Shown here piece after piece: positions 31,620-44,609 of a stretch of DNA of 64,000 bases; position 1 is the stretch's first letter, and each line of letters begins with the position of its first letter. The DNA is taken from NCBI GenBank assembly GCA_024305745.1, contig JAHRBS010000007.1, positions 310,001 through 374,000 on the forward strand. Direction: 5' to 3'. A model generated the notes under the pieces. That model did no database searches and was not told where the DNA came from. It saw only the letters and a list, made by a program, of their open reading frames with translations. The DNA is from Polyporus tsugae. Its lineage: Eukaryota > Basidiomycota > Agaricomycetes > Polyporales > Polyporaceae. The position numbers and the translations under genes were made by a program.

Positions 31620-33964
31620 AGCAGACGACAGTCGCGTATATCCATCGATGCCCGACAGAATGACACCCTCCTCGAGTTCGAGAACTGTGCGTGTTCCCAA
31701 CGGGGTGTTCCCCACCCTCCGTCACCTCCGTCCATGCGATCTCACACTCATACTCCCATGCCTGCCCAGTCAAGAAGAAATTCCTCCTTGCCAACAAGCA
31801 CATCACCAAGTGCGTGCGGCCCCCCCCAGTTATATTGAACACTAACACCGACTGTGGCTGGACAATTAGGTTGAACTCGACCCTTAGCGGACGGATCGAA
31901 GAACTGAACGCACAGATATCCACTCTCTACGTCGAGAACCTCCGCCTTCGCGCTTCAGAGATCGCGCTCACCTCGCAGTTGAAGAAGGAACGGGAGAAGT
32001 CGAGAAAGATCTTGGCAGATACGGAGTCCGCGGTGAGCACGACCTTCATCTGTTGAGGCTGTTATATTGGCCCCCCGCACATGCTCTGCATGAAATGAGC
32101 TCCTCGATCACCTTTGCGCGGATCCTGTACTCGAGTTCTTGACGCGTGTCCCATGAGGATACCTATCAGGAGCTGCTCGTGCAGGCGGTTTGGCACAGTG
32201 GTCGAAGAGTGGGTAGGAGACACTACGCAGCCATCCGCATACGCCCGAAGGCTTTTGTGTGGTCAGGTTGAGGCATCTATGAAACTGGGGTAGATGTATG
32301 CGTCTGTTCAGGACAAAAGCCCTCTTTTGGATCTTGTTTGAAGCTTTTAGGGCGTACGCCTACCATTCAGAGGTGAAGTAGCGGGGAACACCCCCATTTC
32401 AAGCTCACGAAGGTGTTGCCACACGGTACATGTGGGATGTAACAGTATGATGCTCATACCTTCTTCCTTTGCAGACACACTCGCTCATGAAACAATTGGG
32501 GCTCATCCGGAAATCTTTCGGCGTTCCTCATGGCCGAACTACCCCCGAGTCTTATCCACCACCTCCACGCGCAAGACGTCCAATTCCTGATCCCAACGTC
32601 TCCCCACCACCCAATCGTATAGCTCGTCCGCCGACAATTCCCGTTCTCGTGGAAGATGAAGAGCCCAATCAGTCGTCTCCGGAAGACATGGACGTGGATG
32701 ACCTACCGGGATCCAGCCCAACGCTGCCGAAGAAGCGCACCAAGACCAGGTCAGGGTCGTCTACTACGAGCCGTCTTCCGGTTCCCCTATCGAAGGCGCC
32801 GTCCCCACCTGCTGTCGGGGTGTTACAATTCGAGTTCGACGAGCAATTGGTCAACGCCGGGAAACGACGACCATCTCGGCGACACAGCGGCCTCCTGCCA
32901 GTGACCAGCGTCTCGATCACAGCAGCTGTCGCTGACAACCTCGATCGCGCTCCCAGCCCCGTTCCCGATTCGCCTATACGGAGGGCGTTGGAAGAAGACT
33001 ATTTGGCGACCGCAGAGCCTGATGAAGATGAGGTTGAGGCGATACTTCAGAGCGTCACCAAACGGAAGAGCAGGAGGGAGAGCGATCGAGCGCGCGAGTC
33101 TGATGCGGAGGTGGTGGCCCGGCCACGCGAACGCAAGAAGCGCGTTACGGAGCAACTAGCGGATGGTTTAGGGAGTGGCAAGTTCAAACTGAAGGACGTC
33201 ACCAACGCCCAGGCGAGCCGCTCGTCTGGTACGTTCAGGAGACATGAAATATACGCGGGTTCTGGTGTCTCACGAACTCTGCATGACACAGATCCCGAGC
33301 GGCAGCATACACCGGACGTCGATGCGCCCACCTCCGCCACCAGCCTAACGAGCACCTCTACTCGGAACTTCCTCTCCACACCCGCCACAACCCCTGCGCC
33401 TGGCTCTAAGCCCTCGTCCCATTTGCCGACACCGCGCTCCTCGAGCCCTATTGCGCCTCCATCTCAGTCCGAGCCGGAGCCCTCGGCGACTGGTCGTGCG
33501 CGTAGAGCACGAAGCAGCGTCAACTACGCGGAACCCAAGCTCAATACGTAAGTCTCCAATCGGGTCCTGTATTTCGATGTCTCGGTAACCAAATGTCTTC
33601 TTTCTACAGGAAGATGCGAAAGCCCGACCCCGCATCAGCAACTGCGGCGTCAAGACGCTCCTCAGCCTCCACCTCGGCAGCCCACGAGGAGCCTCTACCA
33701 CTTTCTTCGAGGTCGTCGTCATCGAACGGTACGGATGTTGATCCTGAGCCTGCGCCCGCGGGTACCACGAAGCGCAAGAAGTCCCGGGTGTACGCCCCTC
33801 CGGAAGACGATGAGGAGAGCGAGGGGACACAGGCCGATGCGGAGTTCGGCAGCCTTCGCACCGGTACATGGGGCGGCGTGGACGGCCGACGGCGCAGCGT
33901 CAACGTATCGGGCGTACGCAGAGTCGAAGGTGACGATACCCGTCGACACAGTATGGCTGTATAG
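31617..33964 (+). CDS. sgo1: Shugoshin, copy 2, start codon lost
   Basis: Same exons as copy 1 shifted by 12,993, but the initiator is ACG. The frame stays open upstream to a TAG at 31440-31442 and contains no ATG in that stretch. The first in-frame Met downstream lies after the coiled coil (SLMKQLG). The native PRP4-side promoter is absent. Unless a spliced upstream exon or a non-AUG start is used, no full-length protein is expected. Confidence 0.8.
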
Positions 33965-36900
33965 CCCCCGTGTTGGGGCCGACCTCCCGTGCCTTCTACC
34001 ATCGGACTCGGTGGACGGGTCGAGGTTACCTTCCGGTCCACCCATCCTGTTCTCATTTCCGATATCTCGACGCCCTAAGTGCTGAGCCCGCTGCACGATG
34101 ATCGGCGCGCCCGCAGCGATGCGGTTATATATGTCTATGGTGATGATGACTTTATGGTATTGATATGATATGTACCCTGATGATCCGCGAGACCTTTCAG
34201 TTGCCACACTTACTTACGGCGTCTTCCCGCAACGCGCCAGATATATAATATTTCCCCGGCTTCTTGTCAGTACGCAAGCGGAACGAACCAAGCTGTATCA
34301 TATGTATCATAACCATATTTTCTTCTCCCCGTGAATATATATTCGTTGTGCTTTGTTGACCGTAAGGGTTGCGAAGGCGCCTCCGTTTCCGAATTACTGC
34401 GAGCCATGCTTGCATGCAAGCATGTTTGACTGTCCGTCATTACTCTCACGCTGGCTCTGGCCAGGCCGAACCAACGACGTTCTAATGGGAGAACTGCCTG
34501 CACATCAGCGGACCTTCCCTTCCGTTCGTCGTCATTCATTAGCATAATATATGGTACATTCCTGTTCCTACAAGACAAAACACTGCGCTGGAACGTAGTG
34601 GAGACCCCCACCCCCGGATGCGCACTGGCACCGAACCTGACTTTCGGCTGCGCGTCGTTTGCGCGTTCGAGACACTGGTGCGAAACGCCTGTCGCGGACG
34701 ACCTGCCTCGTCGTCGTAGCGCTGCTGCACGCATCATGTCGTCGCCCGATAGCCGTTGCGAACACCTGACCTGCTTATCGGAAACGCGTCATTGGGGGCT
34801 GTTCCATGGCACACAGCGAGAACTTGAACTTACTTATCCTGAGGAGCTCGGCCGCCGCAGTTCAAGTATAGGTAGGTGGCGCCACGCTTGTGCGGCGTAT
34901 GGCAGCGATGCTTGCATCTGTAGGTGGAAGTCAAGCAAATGCCGCTAACTGGCCTCGCGAGCGCGGTCACCGAGGACAAACAATGGTCGAGAACGCTCTG
35001 TGAGACGAACAAACAGATGTCAGTCGCCGTGACCGTGGTAGGGAGCAGAAAAAGAGATGGCTTACTGCCGACATCGCCGTCGCACAGCCTATTCGAGCGC
35101 GGTCCCAAACAAAATCTCGAGCGGACCTGCCACAGTTTCCCACCGGTATTGGAGATGGTCTGCATGCGGACATCATATCCCACGACCTGGACCCAGACAG
35201 TTCGGGATTGTCCTTGCGAGACGGCTTAATTCCCCCTCAATGACTCGGATCGCAGGATATCTGAGGGTAAGGCGTGTCAGCAATACGACAATCTATGTCC
35301 GAAATTACATACCCAAGTGGACACCGCGTGTACCCGTGTGCAAGCCCGAGATAGCCACAGCGAGTCGGCGGGAACGCAGAGCACGCGCAACTGTGCCTTT
35401 TACATCGCGCCGCAGGATGTCACCCCACGCCCAGGATGCCGCTTGCAACGCCTGCTATTCGCACAGAAAAAAGGAACGTCAGAGCGAACACAAGCCACCG
35501 ATGACATGATGTTGAAAGGGACGTACCACGTCGTGGCGGCCATCACAGCGACGAGCATGTCGGCGATGGCTCCACCTCGGAAGGTAGGTGTCGTGGATGA
35601 GGACGGGTAGGTGAAGATGACATGGCTACGGGTAGGACAGATGTGAGAGCGAGTTGGAGGCGGATGCTACAAATCCGCTAGCACACTTCTGACCTGCTTT
35701 TATGGTCAGCCAGGCGCCTTATTTTCGCTTCGTATGCGTATTCTTGCAACGCAACCGCGTCTCCGGGAGACAGCGTTGCAATCGATGAATCTTGTCCGCA
35801 TCGGAAGCGAATTGTCCCTCTTCGTGTAGCGGTTCATTCCACGGCGCGGAATTGCGCCGCGCCGCATGCAGTTCGTTGGCGGGAAACCCTTAGAAACTAT
35901 CAGAAATCGCGCTATCGACTCATAGTCGTACCTTTTCCCAGCCATTCTGCATATGCGCAGTCCCAAGAATCCTTCGCTTGAACTTCAAGGCGGCGCCGCC
36001 CAATATCGCTTGTACGGTAGCCCTGTGGGCAAAAGCCCAAATTGATCGACCGTCGCCTTGTACTTCTCAGGGATGCCCGAGACCTCTCTCCGCGGTGCCT
36101 GATTGTCCCTGTCAATCGGGAGAGCCAAGCAATGAGGTCATCACACTTGCCTCTGGGACGTTCTGAACGGAGTCTGACTTCAGCATGAGCTCTACAATAC
36201 AGCACGTACACTTGCCGCTAGGCTTCGACGTCCCGTCCTGAATTCGTCGCGACACATTGAGAGTGCCCCCGCGCGATGCCAAGACTAATTTTCGCGTCGA
36301 CTGGAGGATGGATCGCTGGCGCGACAATCGCAAAGAAGCAGCCTTGCCAACCGTCATCTTCGCAATAACGTTTCATATTTGCCAGCGCGATTGGAATCAA
36401 TCTAGAATGTAGAAATGAGGTCATCACGCTAGCCTCAGCGTGACTCTAATTCAATACGAACGGAATCTCGAAATAGCTTACCCAATGAACCTCGGACGTC
36501 AGTGTGGAGAAGTGAGACTGCACGCGCAACACCTTTTAGTCTGACCTTGGTTACCAATTCGTTCGCCTGCTCTCCATCGACCACGGCCGACGTGCACTGG
36601 CCGGCCGGCACGTCCCTCCGTATCTCGGATAGTCTTGCTACGTTTCTCGTACACCGAGTAGTGCACGTTTCAAGTCTGGAAACAATGTGCTAGTCAGTGT
36701 GGACCAGAACGTTACGCTTGCACCGCCGTAATACCACTCACACGACGACCTCGACCTGCTGACAACTACGTCCGCACGAGACGTCGATCCGGATCGTCTG
36801 CCGACGGTTCCCGTTCACGGAGGGGAGGGTCTTCGTTTTCCAAGACCTGCCTAGCCTAATTTCCGTTGTTAGTGTTCGCATAGGTTGCGCGTACAATCAG

Positions 36901-38965
36901 GGGAGGCTCGAGTACCGGTAAGAAAGATGAGGCGTACTCCAGCGGTGCCCGGCTTCAATGTAACTTATTGCCAATCACGGAAGTCTAGTCCAGCGCACAG
37001 ATCTCAGCGCCGACAACCGGCACAGTCTGAGCTTTCAAACAGTTGGCCGCGTCCAAACGAGTGCTCGTCCCAGGCATTTAGCACTCAACAGAAATTCGCC
37101 AAATTATCATGAACTGGCAATTTCCCGAGAAGCCATGGGCTCGACACGACCATGCAACCCGAACGCGTAACTTCCGGTCGCTAGTGCGGCGTCGCGATGA
37201 GGGGTGTCATGCCCAATGTGTCATATATTACCGCCGTCGAGTAAGCCACCGTCTAAGCTTTGAGGACTCGGAGTATAGAGATCGTGCTGAAATACCAGCC
37301 CGTCCCCGCCTCTCAGAGCTCGACAGAAATTCGTCAAGTTATCAAGAACTAGACGAATTCCACACGCCCCGGAATGCGCAACTTCCGGTCCCTAACGAGG
37401 CGTCACGCGAGCACATGGAAGGTGGGGCAGGACCGTGCCTTGGGCTCTGCTGCATTCAAACACGACGAAGCCTGGGACCGCGAGTCTCCCCTGATGGGCC
37501 CGATTGGCCACAGAACACGTCGACGAGATCAATGCAGCAGTAAAAAAGATAACGCACCACGTACATGCGTGTTTCACCTCAGCGGGCTCCGCGCAATTTC
37601 GCTTGGGCGACAGCCCGGCAACGCTCCCGTATGACACCAATTGCCCGGTTGCAGTGTGCCAGCATTGTCGTTGCAGCGTCGCACTCGTGCTAATCAAGGG
37701 ATCTCAGCTGTCTGGCATAGCAATGGTCGTCAGCAAACCAGCAATCAGTGCAATGCAACGACTAACCGGGATATTGAGTACTGGCCACACGCTTGTAGAT
37801 CCCCGTGCAGCTTGGCCGAACGTGCAGATCTGGTACACAACGTAAACGTCTGCGGTCATACCGCGCGCCTTGGAAACCATTTCGCTTACCACCAGTACGG
37901 AGATTGTGAGCGGAGAATTTGAGGTACGCGAGGTGCACAGTGCCGATCTCGCCTTGGACAGCTTGGCAACGCGACTCCACGCTCGTCGCCGATCTGCGAT
38001 CCGTGAGTAAGGACATCATAGGAACACATAGATCCCTTCTGACGTACCGAGATTGGCTCGTTTAGTCGACCTCGCTCGACCGGACACTGTGGATCGGACT
38101 TGGATGCTTATTGCATGCTCGTGACATCACCGACATTGGCGAGATGCAACCACGGTCCTTCGGAAGGAATCGCCCGAGAGGCTGGATGTCCGCCAGAGCG
38201 CGAGTTCGTCTTTTCGTGGTTAGATAAACGTCATTTCCACGCCGTAACAGACACCTGTGGTAAGTACCGTCAGCACAAGCACTTCCTAGCTCGACATTTG
38301 CTTGAGCTAACCTTCTCGTAGCGAATATTTGCGGCCGCACACAGAACCCTGCTGTAAGGAACGACCCTGATGTTAAAACTCGCCGATTGGTCGGGCACAA
38401 GTCGTGATTCAGCCTTAGCGTTGCAATTGGCACGTACTTACAGTTGCAATCCGTAGTTCTGCCGATTTGTTCTGCTGGAGCTTGACCACTGAGCTGTACT
38501 TGGTTTCAAAGTGGCGCGAGAAACGTCCTCCACGTCGCAGCAGTGTGCCGGTGTCTGCAAAGACGCCAATGTCAATATCTTGCGCCGGGCGTCAGGTCCG
38601 GACGGGACAGGTTCGAAGCTGGCTGTATGCGCGCAGGTAGACAATATTGATTCCACTTTCGAGTAAGATAAGCAGTCAAAACACACGAAACAGACCAACC
38701 TGGAAATTGATAGTAAATGATGTACGACGTACCTGGTGTTTCCCCGCGCATAGGTTGGGTAGCTGTATGCCGTCTCAGGGTCTTCAATCGCACGTCCGGC
38801 TCTAGACGAGCCCGGACATCGACGAACTCCGGTAGCACGACGCGTCTGCATGCCAAAACAATATGGCCAAAATCATTCATTTAACGCTCTACACCTCAAA
38901 TGGCGCCGCTCTATCGTCTACGGACCAGACTACTCGCATCTCCTTCACACGTCCACGCGAACAAC

Positions 38966-39614
38966 ATGCCTGCTATTCGTGACCATTCCACTACCTCAAC
39001 GCGCATATGCGGGCACGAGCGAGCGTACTCGACCGGCCTCGCAAAGCTCAAGGCTGCGCTCCGTGATAAAATGACGGGCAAACTCAGTACGTACCCATCG
39101 GGCACACACTCAGGCTCGTCGCAATACGGTCTAACGAAAAGAAATGCTAGGGCAACTCACCGGGAATCCAAACGTGAAGATGCGATGGTCGAAAAAGGGG
39201 TACGCACTCGGCGTCGTCGTCCGCGGTGGCCACCACTTGCGCTCATGGCCGACGTACGCCAATATCCCCTTCGCGGACCCCAGCGCGATCCCGGGCGGCC
39301 AGCCCACCATGCGCTTCCTCCTCGCGCTCTGGGACGTCGGTATCCTCCGCTTCGAGCCTGCGACCGCCAAAGACATCGACCTCGCCCGCCGAAACCCGGA
39401 TGCCGTCCTGCCGGGCACACCGCCCGCACTCCCCGCTCCGTTGTGCTGGGGCCCATTCGGGCGGAACGACATCGGCCTTGGTCGCCGCCGTCCAAAGACA
39501 AACCCGCTCGGCCTGCCGCTAAGACGTCCGAAAAATGGCCCAAAGACTGCAAAGCTCTTGTTTGACTCAGACGTGGAGGACGACGAGATTGTCGACACAG
39601 AGGCGGAGATCTAG
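38966..39614 (+). CDS. Hypothetical protein, 194 aa, unit copy 2
   Basis: Same two-exon gene with identical translation, 12,993 bp downstream. Confidence 0.6.
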
Positions 39615-40001
39615 TAGCGAGAACCGAGACCAGTCGGGTAGAGCCATGCTGTAGTTGATTCAGTCCTCTTCTGTTGCTGACGACGAGCACTGAGAAGGAC
39701 TAGCGAACGTAAAAGGCACCAGGGATAGTGATTTACCACGGTGCAAGCGCATACAGCAGTGGCCGGCGGGAACGGTTGGGTGGGGACGTGGTGGTCAAGA
39801 GCAAGCGGGAAATGCGATGACGCGCGACGCGAGAGCTCTGTTTCCCATAATGGCAGGCACGAGCGCCTCGGGCGTGGTGGCGCTCTGCGAGCCGATTTCC
39901 CAAGTCCGTCCCTCTCTCTTCGCGCTTGACATCTATCATTGGTCCATTGGTCCATGAAGCCCGTCGGATAAAAATTCCTGGAACATGGCAAGACTCTTCG
40001 G

Positions 40002-40259
40002 ATGTCTGTTGCATACATCTCAGCTCTGGGCCTTTGCGTGCTTGCTGCCAGGGGCTTGGAAATTTGTGCTACCGCTGTTCCGACTCCCGAGTCGTCTTCT
40101 CCGAGGCCAGGCTCCGACTCCTTTGCAATCGGATATGCTTGCAATACATTCCCTGATAATGTATGTGTCAGTTGGTGAGCTATATTTTACTTTCTCCAAG
40201 TGCTGAGTGATAGAATCCACAGGACCGTGCACTGTGATCGCGCAAATTTGCTTCCCTGA
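40002..40259 (+). CDS. Possible small secreted peptide, unit copy 2
   Basis: Identical copy at +12,993. Confidence 0.33.
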
Positions 40260-40862
40260 AGTCTCGTGGTCTAAACATTCTGAGTATACTGATATGCCAG
40301 ATCTCCCAGTTGAAAGCAAATGACCGAGAAATTCACACTGACAAATATCATTCTGAGCGCTGCACGTTGCATCTGTTCTGAATATCTCATCTGAATATCG
40401 CGTAGCATCTTGAATGTGTGCCGAATGTTCTGAAGCTTCTGAGTGTCCTAAGCGTCGGCTTGCTGCACACAGAAAACTTCAAGCCAGTCATGATCGGCTA
40501 TGAAATGTTGAGTAACAAACCATAGCAACGCGGGGGCGAGACTCCGCCCGACCCCCGGCGCAGCTGATTGACCCTGGATGCATGACATGTTTCCAAATGT
40601 TAGGCTGGCTGATGTCAGAGAAATTGACAGCAACCTACCAGTGTCGGACACTCATCCGGACTGCTCGCCATCCTATCCCACCATCAGGGTCCGTCCCCTC
40701 GCTCAAACCCCTTTCCTTCTCATCTACCCGCCACCCCGCCGACGTCCTTCCCCATCACCCCCTCCCTCACCTCCATGCTTTCTACGCCAATGATGTGCGT
40801 GCTCGTCCACCTCAATCATTCCCTCCGACATCTATCTCACCAGTGCGAGGAACGTGGTTTAG

Positions 40863-41691
40863 ACGAGCATACAATCGCCCGTATGCGTACTAGAAGACGA
40901 GCCTGTGCCTATCAAGGTGAGTACGCACAACTTCGACATCCACAGGTCGTGTGCTTACCAAGAAAATTTCACCGTGTGTGTTCAGCCATTCCATGTGAAG
41001 TTAGAATGGCCCGAAAGTCGCAGACCCAGTGGAACACAAGAGCCGACCATTCGTGGAGGTGCATTGCGCTCCGAGCCAAGGCGTCCGATGTCGAGCGCTT
41101 GACTGATCAGTGTTCGGCAGTTTGCGATCGGCGGCCAAGTGCCTGCATTCAACATGATCCAAATTGCGGCTCTCCCTCCCTTCGTCCCACCAACGCTCCG
41201 TCAACGTCGAATCGCCCCACAACATGGACTACCCTGGACGATTTCGTGCATAACACGACCCTCCCGCATAATATTCACCCCTGAATGTCACCGCCGGCGG
41301 GTGCGTGAACTCGCTTCGGAAGTGTGGCGTGTGCGGTACGGTGTCCCTTGGACCGCCTTGGACCGCACATTGCATTTTGAATGGGGTATATGCGCCGGTA
41401 AATACCTTTACAGCGAACTCCAGCACGATTACTGACTTAGGTTGTCCAATAGTGCCGGATCGCGCGGGAGATGGCGGCGGAGTCAAGTTTTCTTCGTGTT
41501 TGCAAGTTGGGACGGCCGCGCATGCACAAGTCTACGGCGACGGGTTCCAGGTGCTGCCTCCGCACGCGAAGCTTGGCATCCAACGCACTTGCGAGCTCGT
41601 TTCTCGCCCGAGTTCTCGACCGCGTGACTGGATGACAGCCCGCGATCCCCCGCCCGCTGTCTCGGACATGCCCGGAGCCCTCGCTCTCTGA
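40863..41691 (+). pseudogene. Spliced ORF with premature stop, unit copy 2
   Basis: Identical, including the TGA, here at 41100-41102. Confidence 0.38.
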
Positions 41692-41893
41692 CCTGGCTCT
41701 GCTGCTGTCCAACGTGCTTGGAGCTGCTTGGAGTCGAGGAAGAGAGCGCAAGTGCGCCGGCCGCTGGGTCTCCCTTTGCGTCTCTGCCTGCCGGCCTCCC
41801 AGGCCCGCACTCCGTCCTGCGTCCGGCCCGCCCACGTTCCGGCGCGGATCCCTCGTGGTTCACTTCTCCTGCGTCCTACGTCCTGCCGTCCGA

Positions 41894-44013
41894 AGATTGC
41901 TCTCCGACTCTCCCTCCTCGTTTTTCAACTCCCTCGCCGACGATGGGAACATAGGACTTCAGGTTTGTGGCCGTGATTTCGTCCTTTCGCCTTGTGATTC
42001 TGACCACATCTTTTGCAGGGGATCCGTCTTTCGAGTGCGACGACTAAGGATGTGGCGAACCTCGATGATATCAGCTTTGACGGCTCGTCAAACTGCGTAA
42101 GCATCATCCTGGATCAGAAGACGAACCGGATGAGACATATAAACGGACGAACCTGTCGCGACGGCAGCGTCCAGATACTAAACTCGGCCGACACCACGTG
42201 AAGGCTTACAAGTAGACTGGAGTAGTTGGGCATGGCATCCGCGAGTCGCTCCCCGCAACATCGAGCGCGCTAAAGAGCTCAAAAGTCGGCTACGACGGCC
42301 TTCATGTCCCACACTCGCGAAGGTCGCGAGGTGCTCTGCCATCCTCAACTCTTCAAGTCGATCGGTATCAAGGTCCGCCGCTGCGTCCATGACTGTCCTG
42401 CCGTTGGTACGCACCCGCCGCCACCAACACTCGGCCTCTTCGCATCTCCGTTCTGGTTGCGCCACGAGCGTCCGAGTTCTCCGCCTCGGATGCGGCTCCT
42501 CCCAGACTGTATCTCCGTTTCTTTGCGTGGGACTAGGTGGGACTGTGATCGCGATCGAACGCGCCGCACTCTCTTGCCCTCTCCAGCCCAGTTCTCCCTT
42601 CCATGCCGCCGGTTCTTTGACCCCTCGCTCGTTTTGCCAAGATTGTTCTCCGACTCTCTGCCGGCTTTCCGCTCATCCATCGTGTTCGCCTTCCCCGAGC
42701 ATTCTACTGGCACCCGGTCGGCGTCGCTCGTTCTCCCGGCGGAGGCTCGCTCGATTGAAGTTTGGTCCGGCATGGCCTGCGTTCCGTCGAACACATCCGG
42801 GGGTTCGCTCTCGGACACTCTGGCGGACCGCCCGTGCTCTCCTTATCAGTGTAGGAGAAAGCACCGACGCGCTGTGTCTCACGCCGGCTCTATCGCGCAT
42901 TTGCGGGAATCACCACAGGCGAGTTCATGTCCACCTCTTGAATGCTTCTCCGAGACTTTGCCGCTGACTCTCCCGCCAGTTTGTCCTTGGCGTTTGATGA
43001 GGAAGAAAAACACTCTGCTCCCGACCCATCCGCCACCACGCGCCATGAGCGTGTTACCAGTACTGGGTTCGCGCCGTCACCTGGTGCGTTCACCCGGTTT
43101 CGTCTGTTTGCGATTGTTTGAGCTGACGTTCCTCTCATGTAGGACTCACGGTCGGCTACGACTGCTTTGGCGGATCTGTGATGTCGGCCATCCTCAACTC
43201 TTCAAGTCGATCGGCATCAAGCTCCCAATGTACGGTCCACCCTGCTTCTACCACCATCCGGGTCCTTTGGTACGCACTGGCCACCGCCGATGTTCCTTTC
43301 TCTGTCGTCGCGAGTCGGACGGTGCGCCACGGGCGTTCTAGTCTGTCGCCTCGAGCGCACCTCCTCCCCGACTGTGCCGCTCCTTTCATGTGGAACGGAG
43401 GGCGGCGCGAACTCGCTCAACCACGACTGGGATCCACCCGCGCTCCTGCGTCCGGAGCTCGGTTCTCTATCCAGTTCTCGCTCCCCTCCATTGCCTCTCT
43501 GCAACCTTTCTCGTTCTCTCGAGATTGTTCTCCGACTCTCCCGCCGGCTTTCCGCTCATGTCTTGATGAGGAAGAAGAACGCCCTGGTCGTGTTCCCCTT
43601 CGCGCGGCTCCCGAGCGTCTTACCGGTACCAGGGGGGAGTAAATAGTTCTCGCCGCGCAGGCGGTGCAACCGCTTTCTTTATCCCACCACGCCGGCTCTA
43701 CCGCGCATTTGCGGGAATCATTGCTGGTGAGTTCGTCTCCACGTCGTTAAATGCTTCCCCGAAGCTTTTCCGCTGACTCTCCTGCCAGCCCCTCCTTGGC
43801 GCGTTTGATGAGGAAGAATGCGCTGCTCCGGGCTGGTTCGCCACCACGGGCCGCGAGTGTCTTATAAGTACTGGGCTGGCGCGGGTGCGTCCGCGCGGTT
43901 TCGTCTGTTGGCGATTGTTTGAGCTGATGTTCCTCTGTTGCAGGATGCGCGGTCGCACATCCTCAACTCTTCAAGTCGGTCGCCGCTTGTCGACTCGAAT
44001 GCAAGTGTACGCG
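41894..44013 (+). repeat. Inner diverged tandem repeats, unit copy 2
   Basis: Same block at +12,993. Confidence 0.75.
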
Positions 44014-44609
44014 ACCCTCCAGTCCGGGTGCGGAGCTGCTGGTGCCCGGTAGCTGTTAAGCGGTACGGGTGTCCTGGGCGCAGTCATGTCAACGAGGCCC
44101 TCTGAATGCTCGTACTTAGTTGAAATATGATGTCCATGCTTTCTGAAGTAACCGGAGTGTGTAGACCACGAGTAGCGTAGATCTTCCTGCGTACACTGCG
44201 TGCGAGTCGCCAGGGCGGGGTCCTTTGAAGTAGCGTAGACTCCCGGCGTGCATACAGAGTGCTACTGTACAACGACACTTAGTACTACTACCACTAACTA
44301 GTACAAACGACACTTAGTACTTAGTACAAATGAGAGTCAAGGGCTGTCCACGGTCGGTTTCTGTGCGTGCCAAAACGGGCACAACACGACGCGAGATTGC
44401 GATCTGCGGTGGAGCAGAGTGGAGCCGATCTGTAGCCTAAACGCGCATCCTTCTCTCTCGATCACAGCTCGATCGCCACGACCGCGAGCTGGCACCAAAC
44501 TGATTGTTGCCTTGTGATCGCTCCACGCGACGAGAACTCGAACAACCACCTCGCCATCTCCCACAACGACGACGACCCCCCCAGGACCCCCTGCTCGCCG
44601 TCGCCCGCG

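Larger units (their letters stand above)
31617..44609 (+). repeat. 13-kb tandem unit, copy 2
   Basis: Same content as copy 1. Starts with ACG in place of the shugoshin ATG and is preceded by unit-end sequence instead of the PRP4-shugoshin intergenic region. Confidence 0.9.

Noticed and set aside
31521..31838. N-terminally extended shugoshin start in copies 2-4
   Set aside because: The codon at 31521 is GTG, not ATG, and the extension is non-conserved leader sequence that is out of frame in copy 1.
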